Source: Cytobacillus sp. NCCP-133 (GTDB lineage: Bacteria > Bacillota > Bacilli > Bacillales > Cytobacillaceae). Taken from it: 38,988 bases of DNA. The translations under genes and the position numbers were made by a program. The stretch lies in contig NZ_BRVM01000025.1 in assembly GCF_026011715.1 (NCBI RefSeq), forward strand, positions 1 through 38,988, in the 5' to 3' direction. The notes under the pieces are model-generated. The model had not been told where the DNA came from. It did no database searches and was given only the letters and a program-made list of their open reading frames with translations. Positions 33,505-38,988 of the stretch are shown here, piece by piece. Position 1 is the first letter of the stretch. Each line of letters opens with the position of its first letter.

Positions 33505-33515
33505 GGTGAATGATG

Positions 33516-33845
33516 CTAACCAACCAACACCCAAACAATTTCACAATCTTCTTCACTGTCATTATAGGCAATATGCTCTTGCCCGGCAGGAATATAAGTT
33601 GCTTCCCCACTTGAAACCCGATACGTTTTTCCATTAGTTTCTGTTACAATGGAACCTTTTACGATAATGGAATATTCGTTCTCACTATGATTAGAAACTC
33701 CAGTCAGCGGAACTCGCTTCCCCGGTGGAATAACAACTGTACCCACTTTCAAGTCTCCAGCCAGAGCTTTTTGTGAAAATACCGTTTTAAGTGGAACGGC
33801 CGCATTTGGATCGGCCTTAATTTTCTCTATATTTAATACCTCCAC
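33516..33845 (-). CDS. Cupin-domain protein, 109 aa
   Basis: A single small beta-barrel cupin: VGTVVIPPGKRVPLTG, then HSENEYSIIVKGSI, SGEATYIPAGQEHIAYND and a final strand. Metal-ligand candidates are His and Glu in the first motif (HSENEY) and His in the second (QEHIAY). It follows hyuB by one base, so translation is coupled. It may be a small-molecule binding or isomerase accessory of the hydantoinase pathway. The reaction is unknown. Confidence 0.82.
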   Translation of the reverse strand: MEVLNIEKIKADPNAAVPLKTVFSQKALAGDLKVGTVVIPPGKRVPLTGVSNHSENEYSIIVKGSIVTETNGKTYRVSSGEATYIPAGQEHIAYNDSEEDCEIVWVLVG

Positions 33846-33846
33846 T

Positions 33847-35595
33847 TTATTGCCCCTTCCGCTGACGATCTTTGGTTAAACCTTCAACTTCAAAGGTTTT
33901 CTCATTTACTATTACCCCGAAGCTTTCATTTGCCTGTGCAGCAGTAATATAGCCATTTTTCACATCCTGGGCTACTTGATCTGCAGGGCGTTTAAACGGG
34001 TCTCCATAGCCGCCGCCTGTAGCAGTTACCAATTTAACGACATCACCTTTATTCAGCGGATACCTAGGATAAATTCCAAATGGACCATCTACATCCCCGT
34101 CGGCTTTTTCAATATATACCTCATTCGCTGAACCGTCTTGGCCATCCTTCATTCCCCAAGGAACAAACTTATTACGTCCAAATGTAACGGAAACCATTTG
34201 GTTGTCACTTAAAGCTTTATAGGAACGAATGACACCAGAACCGCCTATATATTGCCCTGCTCCAGCACCATCTGTATGAAGGCTGTACTCGTCAACCATT
34301 ACACCATACCTGGTTTCTGCAACCTCCACTGGGACATTATAGGTTTCTCCATCCCCAATACAGAATTGTCCTCTGGCACCGTCCTGACCCTCAGAAGCAC
34401 CCCAGCCTCCAACTGATGGTTCAACAATTAAGAAGGGTTCATTTGTATCCTGATGCTGGCCTGATAAGACAACTGAACAAACAGATAATAAATGTCCCGC
34501 ATTAAGCCTATGAGGAACAACCGGAGCAAGAGCTTTCCATATCAGATCTGCTCCGGCCAGCATACTCTCCCAATAGATTGACACAGGCGCAGGACGTTCT
34601 GCCGAAAGAACAGATCCCATATCCGTAATAACTTCTAATGGGCGGAAAACTCCATCATTTGCATCCTGCGAAGGATTTGTAATCGCAAGGAAAATCGTTC
34701 GCACGGCAGAAACCAGTGCTGTATAAGAACAGTTAACAGGACCTGGAACCTGAGGATGACTGCCTCTAAAATCTGCAACGAATTTATCATCTGTTATGGT
34801 TACTTTCACTTTTATCTTGAAAAGGCCATTTCCAAAACCATCATCATCAATAAACCCTTCTGCGTTAAAAGTACCTTTTGGCAGTTTACTTAGTTCCTGG
34901 CGTGCAAGCTGTTCACCGTGATCAAGCAGATAATCTACTGAAGATAAAAATAATTCTTTCCCATGTTTTTCACATAGTTCCTTGACTCGTTTTTCACCTG
35001 TTTTCAGGGCTGCAACCTGTGCCCACATGTCCCCTAAAGATAATTCAGGAAAACGCACATTAGCTTCTATGATATCGACAATCGCCTGATTTATTTCACC
35101 TTCATTAAAAAGTTTTACACTCGGAAATTGTAAGCCTTCCTGAAAAATATCTGTAGCATCGTTACTGAAGGAACCTGGATCTTTTCCGCCTACTTCTGTC
35201 CAATGTGCTTTATTGGCCGAAAAAGCAACAATTTCCCCATCAAAGAATATTGGCATGACCAATCCAACATCCGAAAGGTGTGAACCTCCACCACCGTAAG
35301 AGTCGTTAATGATAATGATATCGCCCTCTTTTAACTTTCCGTCACCAAACTTTTTGAGTGTTTGCTTAACCATGTCAGAAAGCATCCCGATAAATCCGGT
35401 TACACCATTTCCCTGTGTTAAAAGCTGTCCCTTCGCATCGGTCAGGCCGCTGGCATAATCCAATACTTCGTAAATAATCGGGCTCATTGAAGTCTTAGCA
35501 AGGGCAATAAACATCTCATCTCCAATAGCAACCAGTGAGTCTTTCACAATCTCAAGTGTAAATGGATCTACTTTACTCCGAACAATCTGTGTCAT
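33847..35595 (-). CDS. Hydantoinase B / oxoprolinase family subunit
   Basis: A 582-residue HyuB-family protein. The conserved N-terminal sequence DPFTLEIVKDSLVAIGDEMF, the glycine-rich DSYGGGGSHLSDVGLVMPIF and the C-terminal YGDPFKRP region are typical. With HyuA it forms ATP-dependent enzymes of the 5-oxoprolinase/N-methylhydantoinase/acetone-carboxylase class. The start follows the hyuA stop immediately. The NCS1 permease makes a hydantoin-like ring compound the most likely substrate, but oxoproline or a related amide is possible. Confidence 0.92.
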   Translation of the reverse strand: MTQIVRSKVDPFTLEIVKDSLVAIGDEMFIALAKTSMSPIIYEVLDYASGLTDAKGQLLTQGNGVTGFIGMLSDMVKQTLKKFGDGKLKEGDIIIINDSYGGGGSHLSDVGLVMPIFFDGEIVAFSANKAHWTEVGGKDPGSFSNDATDIFQEGLQFPSVKLFNEGEINQAIVDIIEANVRFPELSLGDMWAQVAALKTGEKRVKELCEKHGKELFLSSVDYLLDHGEQLARQELSKLPKGTFNAEGFIDDDGFGNGLFKIKVKVTITDDKFVADFRGSHPQVPGPVNCSYTALVSAVRTIFLAITNPSQDANDGVFRPLEVITDMGSVLSAERPAPVSIYWESMLAGADLIWKALAPVVPHRLNAGHLLSVCSVVLSGQHQDTNEPFLIVEPSVGGWGASEGQDGARGQFCIGDGETYNVPVEVAETRYGVMVDEYSLHTDGAGAGQYIGGSGVIRSYKALSDNQMVSVTFGRNKFVPWGMKDGQDGSANEVYIEKADGDVDGPFGIYPRYPLNKGDVVKLVTATGGGYGDPFKRPADQVAQDVKNGYITAAQANESFGVIVNEKTFEVEGLTKDRQRKGQ

Positions 35596-37641
35596 TTATT
35601 CCACCCCTGTTTCAATGATTAAATTCCCATACTCATCTACAGTTAAGGACTGATCAGGATAGATAACTGTAGAAGCAGACGGTTCCTCTTCAATGGCAGG
35701 TCCAGATATTTTCATGCCTTTACCAAATAAACTGCGGTAGTAAACCTTTGTTTCAACCCATCCGCTGTTCTCGAAATATGCTGGACGAGTTTCTTTGTAA
35801 GCCTCTTGCGCATCGCTGCTTGTAGAGGTTAATCTTTTTAGTTCAGGCTTTAATACCTTCCCAAATGCTGTTAGGTGCAGGTTGACAATCTCTGTCGGAG
35901 TCCCTTCAAGCTTAAAGGTGTAATGCTGTTCGTGCAGATCTCCAAAGCGTTCAACTACTTCTGAAATGGTTTCTTCAGACCATTCCCCATTCGGAACAGG
36001 AACCTTCACAGTGTGTTCTTGACCTAGATAGCGGATATCCGCAAATCTTGTAAATAGCACATCATCTTCTGAAACTCCCTCTTCTTGATATTGCTTAAGT
36101 GCTTGAGTTTCAATTGAAATCCATTCTTTATTTAGCTCACTAGGATCTAATTGATTTAATCTTCTTATATATGTCTGGATATAATCATGTCTTAGGTCAG
36201 TCATGAGCATGCCCCATGCCGAAAATACCGAGGAAGCAACAGGAACAATAACCTTCTTAACACCAAGCTCTTTAGCCAGTGCCGGTGCATGCATCGATCC
36301 TCCGCCGCCAAAAGCGACCAGCGAGAATTCACGAGGGTTATGGCCCTTTCGAACTGAAATAAGTTTCAATGCATTCAGCATATTGGAGTTTGCTATTCGA
36401 ATAATGCCTAATGCAGCATCCTCAACAGACATTCCAAAATGATCGGCAACCTTCTCTTTAATGGCAGCCTTCACTTTATCCAAATCTACTTCATAATCAA
36501 AGTTTTCTGGTGAAAGTCTTCCAGTAATCAGGTTAGCATCGGTGGTTGTTGGCTCCGTACCACCTTGACCATAGGCAACCGGTCCAGGCAAAGCACCTGC
36601 AGATTGAGGACCAACCTTTAAAGAACCCGCTCCATCTATCCATGCGATAGAACCGCCGCCATTTCCAATTTCAACGATATCAACAACCGGCACTTTTATT
36701 GGATAGCCGGCACTGCGCTCATTTTTTTCAATGAAATAATCAGTAGAAACTTTTACCTCTCCCTGATTAATCAGGGAGCACTTTGCTGTAGTCCCGCCGA
36801 TATCAAAGGCAATAATATTCTTCTCATCCAGGATTTCACCAAGTACAGCTGCTCCATAAATCCCCGCAACAGGTCCCGACTCTACCATATTAATAGGCGT
36901 TTGCTTTGCACTATTAAAGGTCGTTGTACCGCCATTTGACTGCATAATGTAATTTTGGCTATCAGTCTCGTTTTCTATTAATTTATTATGTAATCGATTC
37001 ACATAAGATGCAGCGATTGGCTTTACATAGGAATTAAGAACCGTCGTACTAGTTCGCTCATATTCCCGCCATTCTTTTGTCACCTCATGCGATGCCGTAA
37101 CAGCCACTTCTGGCCACAGCTCTTTTACCATATTCACGGTCTCAATTTCATGAACTGGATTTACATAGGAATGCAAATAAGCTACAGCTATCGCTTCTAC
37201 TTCTTGTTCCTTGAAATATTGAATAATCTCTTTTAATCGTTCCTTATTTAACGAAGACAGCACTTCTCCCTTATAGTTTAAGCGCTCTTCTACTTCCTGA
37301 CGTAAATAGCGCTCAACAAATGGAACCGGCTTTTGATACCTGACGTTAAATAAATCCGGACGATTTCCACGCGCAATTTCCAGTACATCCCTGAAGCCTT
37401 TAGTTGTAATTAGACCTGTCCTTACACCTTTTCGTTCAGTAAGGGCGTTAATAATAACAGTGGTGCCATGAATAAAAGTCTGGATAGCTGTTTGATCTAT
37501 CCCGCTTTTCTCAATAACATCGATAACCCCTTTTTCAAAATTGGGAGGTGTGGTATGGCTTTTGGCAACCCCAATCTCACCTTCTTCATTGACATAAACC
37601 AGGTCAGTAAAAGTTCCGCCAATATCAGTAGCTACACGCAT
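35596..37641 (-). CDS. Hydantoinase A / oxoprolinase family subunit
   Basis: A 681-residue HyuA-family ATPase subunit with ASKHA-type phosphate loops: VATDIGGTFTDLVYVN at the N-terminus, FIHGTTVIINALTERKG, MVESGPVAGIYGAAVLG and IAFDIGGTTAKCSLI. GNGGGSIAWIDG and the VAFGGGGSMHAPALAKEL stretch complete the fold. I start at ATG 37641 behind AAGGTGGAG; an in-frame ATG 45 bases upstream has no such site. Subunit A phosphorylates the ring or amide substrate before hydrolysis by the complex with HyuB. Its gene follows the XRE/cupin regulator by 45 bases, in one transcription unit. Confidence 0.93.
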   Translation of the reverse strand: MRVATDIGGTFTDLVYVNEEGEIGVAKSHTTPPNFEKGVIDVIEKSGIDQTAIQTFIHGTTVIINALTERKGVRTGLITTKGFRDVLEIARGNRPDLFNVRYQKPVPFVERYLRQEVEERLNYKGEVLSSLNKERLKEIIQYFKEQEVEAIAVAYLHSYVNPVHEIETVNMVKELWPEVAVTASHEVTKEWREYERTSTTVLNSYVKPIAASYVNRLHNKLIENETDSQNYIMQSNGGTTTFNSAKQTPINMVESGPVAGIYGAAVLGEILDEKNIIAFDIGGTTAKCSLINQGEVKVSTDYFIEKNERSAGYPIKVPVVDIVEIGNGGGSIAWIDGAGSLKVGPQSAGALPGPVAYGQGGTEPTTTDANLITGRLSPENFDYEVDLDKVKAAIKEKVADHFGMSVEDAALGIIRIANSNMLNALKLISVRKGHNPREFSLVAFGGGGSMHAPALAKELGVKKVIVPVASSVFSAWGMLMTDLRHDYIQTYIRRLNQLDPSELNKEWISIETQALKQYQEEGVSEDDVLFTRFADIRYLGQEHTVKVPVPNGEWSEETISEVVERFGDLHEQHYTFKLEGTPTEIVNLHLTAFGKVLKPELKRLTSTSSDAQEAYKETRPAYFENSGWVETKVYYRSLFGKGMKISGPAIEEEPSASTVIYPDQSLTVDEYGNLIIETGVE

Positions 37642-37686
37642 GATACTCCACCTTTCTGTATTAATAGATTTATTTATAAAGGCCAA

Positions 37687-38232
37687 TTAAAATATAACTG
37701 GCGTTAAAACACAAAGTAATTTTGATTCTTCGCTTATCGGATTTTCAACTGTATGCGGGTAGGTAGATGGGAAATGAATAGAATCACCTTCTCGGATAAT
37801 GTATTCCTTACCATCTACGTGAAAAATAACAAGGCCCTTTAAGACGTAATAATATTCCTCGCCTGCGTGGCCAAACTGCTGTGTCTGTTTTTGGTTGGGT
37901 GCTAATGTAACCAAAAGCGGCTCCAGGCTTCTGCCTGGAAAATCACCATTCACTCGCACATAAGTAAATTCAGACCCTTTGATATTAAATGGCTTATGCT
38001 CGCTGGACTTCACCATAAAGTTCTGATTCGGTTTCTCGTCTTCGAAAAACTCAGAGATTTTTACATTCAGTGCATCCGCTATTTTTTTCAATGAAGTAAT
38101 AGCTAGGGAAGTTGTTCCTCTCTCGACTTGAGAAAGAAAGCTGATTGATAAATCAGTACGTTCACTTAATTCTTTTAAGGTATAGCCATTCTGAAGTCTT
38201 AAATCTTTAATTTTCTTGTAAATTTCATCCAT
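37687..38232 (-). CDS. XRE-family regulator with C-terminal cupin domain
   Basis: A 181-residue regulator. The N-terminal helix-turn-helix (about 6-60: LRLQNGYTLKELSERTDLSI then SFLSQVERG) binds DNA, and the C-terminal cupin (about 105-175: GEEYYYVLKGLVIFHVDGKE, GDSIHFPSTYPHTVEN) senses a small ligand. This PuuR/SutR-like layout is common for local regulators of amine, hydantoin and amino acid catabolic operons. It heads the operon it presumably controls. AAAGGAG precedes the ATG. A TATAAT at 38262-38267 on this strand gives a possible promoter, and GTAAT-N6-ATTAC at 38281-38296 just upstream could be its operator. Confidence 0.9.
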   Translation of the reverse strand: MDEIYKKIKDLRLQNGYTLKELSERTDLSISFLSQVERGTTSLAITSLKKIADALNVKISEFFEDEKPNQNFMVKSSEHKPFNIKGSEFTYVRVNGDFPGRSLEPLLVTLAPNQKQTQQFGHAGEEYYYVLKGLVIFHVDGKEYIIREGDSIHFPSTYPHTVENPISEESKLLCVLTPVIF

Positions 38233-38388
38233 AATGAACTCCTTTGAAGCAGAACTGAAAAATTATAGTATAGGTGTAAAGTAATTTAAGTATTACTGTA
38301 ATTAAGAGTATAATAGCATATAAATTTTTGAATTGAAAGAAAATTTTTAATTGCTCAACAAAAATTCCAGATACACACCTTATGATTC

Positions 38389-38425
38389 AAAAAAAGCGAC
38401 AGACCCATTTGAATAGGCCTGACGC
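38389..38425 (-). terminator. Terminator of the pyrophosphohydrolase gene
   Basis: On the minus strand GCGTCAGGCC and GGTCTGTCGC form a stem with one T-T mismatch, followed by seven T. Sequence and architecture match the terminator at 31993-32025, so the two share an origin. Bases 38426-38532 hold nothing else I recognise. Confidence 0.75.
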
Positions 38426-38532
38426 TAATCACTTTACTTTCTAATAGGTTCTCTTCCCTTAGAACTGCTCTTCTTTTGTAAATGGGCTATATTTGGGCAT
38501 TGTCATTCTGCCGATCGAGCTTATGTCCCGGT

Positions 38533-38856
38533 TTAATCTTCGACCTCAATTAAAAATATTTTCTCTTTAAACCCACCGCGCTCTTCAACCTTCTGTTTCC
38601 TCAATTCTTCGACCATTTCAATTGATGCTCCATGAGTCTCAGCAAGTGTATGAATTATTTCAAGCAAATCGGCTAATTCCTCAAGCGCTTCTTCATCATT
38701 TTCCGCATTAGTGTACTCTTCCAGTTCTTCGAAACTCTTTTTCTTAAGTTCTTTTATGAATTCTGTCTGGTCAAGAACTCTCGTTGTAAATTTCTTCCCT
38801 GACCTTTCAATAATTTCAGGGATACGATCACGGACTAGTTTATTGTAAGTAGGCAT
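38533..38856 (-). CDS. MazG/HisE-like NTP pyrophosphohydrolase, 107 aa
   Basis: The protein begins YNKLVRDRIPEIIERSGKKF, the signature of a small all-alpha phosphoribosyl-ATP pyrophosphohydrolase-like family. It continues with the helix EELEEYTNAENDEEALEELA and DLLEIIHTLAE, whose ExxE...ExxD residues bind Mg2+ in MazG-type enzymes. It is probably a house-cleaning pyrophosphatase or a phage-derived homologue rather than the histidine enzyme, since no his genes are nearby. AAGGTGAGG precedes the ATG. Confidence 0.85.
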   Translation of the reverse strand: MPTYNKLVRDRIPEIIERSGKKFTTRVLDQTEFIKELKKKSFEELEEYTNAENDEEALEELADLLEIIHTLAETHGASIEMVEELRKQKVEERGGFKEKIFLIEVED

Positions 38857-38892
38857 TTATAATCCTCACCTTAATATGATTGGCAGCATAAA

Positions 38893-38921
38893 TTTTAACC
38901 ATGTACACGATCTAGTATAAT
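38893..38921 (+). promoter_or_regulatory. Possible sigma-A promoter for a rightward gene
   Basis: A perfect TATAAT (38916-38921) lies 17 bases after a weak TTTTAA -35 candidate (38893-38898), divergent from the pyrophosphohydrolase gene. Confidence 0.4.
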
Positions 38922-38973
38922 GTATCCGTACCATTGGACACTAAAAACGAAAAAATAAGATAAAGATAATGGT

Positions 38974-38988
38974 ATGAGCAAAAAACGA
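38974..38988 (+). CDS. Possible start of a rightward gene (cut by the window edge)
   Basis: ATG 38974 opens MSKKR, five codons before the window ends. It lies about 50 bases after the TATAAT at 38916. The ribosome binding site is weak, so this is only a suggestion. Confidence 0.25.

Noticed and set aside
1..38988. CRISPR array, tRNA, rRNA or intact prophage
   Set aside because: No regularly spaced direct repeats, no cloverleaf or rRNA sequence and no phage structural genes were seen.

Overview
The window looks like chromosomal DNA of a spore-forming member of the Bacillaceae (Bacillus, Neobacillus, Mesobacillus or Cytobacillus type). The basis is low G+C content, GerA/GerB-type spore germinant receptor genes, strong AGGAGG-type ribosome binding sites, an acetoin dehydrogenase operon under a sigma-54 activator, and GC-rich intergenic repeats typical of this group. 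I cannot name the species. I see no tRNA, rRNA or CRISPR array.

Left part (1-5200): a germinant receptor locus. A GerA-type subunit is on the minus strand. Divergent from it are a GerB-type permease with a -1 frameshift in a T7 tract, a 77-residue two-helix protein resembling the receptor D subunit, and an intact second GerB-type permease. A decayed HEAT-like gene lies antisense between them. Region 5190-7930 is a gene graveyard around purU. It holds fragments of a HAD-type hydrolase, a LysE-type exporter and an unrecognised gene, two oppositely oriented copies of a ~245 bp intergenic repeat, and several long hairpins.

Middle (7938-15964): an acetoin/2,3-butanediol catabolic operon acoA-acoB-acoC-acoL-bdhA, with a textbook -24/-12 promoter, followed by acoR. 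acoR has its own sigma-A promoter with a perfect cre (CcpA) match inside it. Region 16500-20763 is a large SF1-type helicase gene cut off after 750 codons by a ~1.9 kb IS3-family element.

Region 20850-25398 is a second sigma-54 regulon: a PAS/AAA+ activator, two tandem enhancer-like 16-mers, a perfect -24/-12 promoter, and an operon with two divergent acetoacetate-decarboxylase-family proteins, a 36-residue single-helix protein and a sodium:solute symporter. It looks like a compact uptake-and-decarboxylation module for an unidentified keto-acid-like substrate, and it is the most interesting functional unit here. Just upstream is a decayed copy of the 3' third of acoA.

Right part (26051-38988): two lipoproteins (one with an internal duplication), an unrecognised 154-residue protein, a Nif3-like plus GATE-membrane-protein pair behind a terminator-like leader, a DUF2294-like protein, a probable PD-(D/E)XK nuclease, and a five-gene XRE/cupin - hyuA - hyuB - cupin - NCS1 permease operon for a hydantoin or oxoproline-like compound. 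A MazG/HisE-like pyrophosphohydrolase and the probable first codons of a rightward gene close the window. A 57 bp hairpin element occurs twice (25972 and 31292) with compensatory stem changes.
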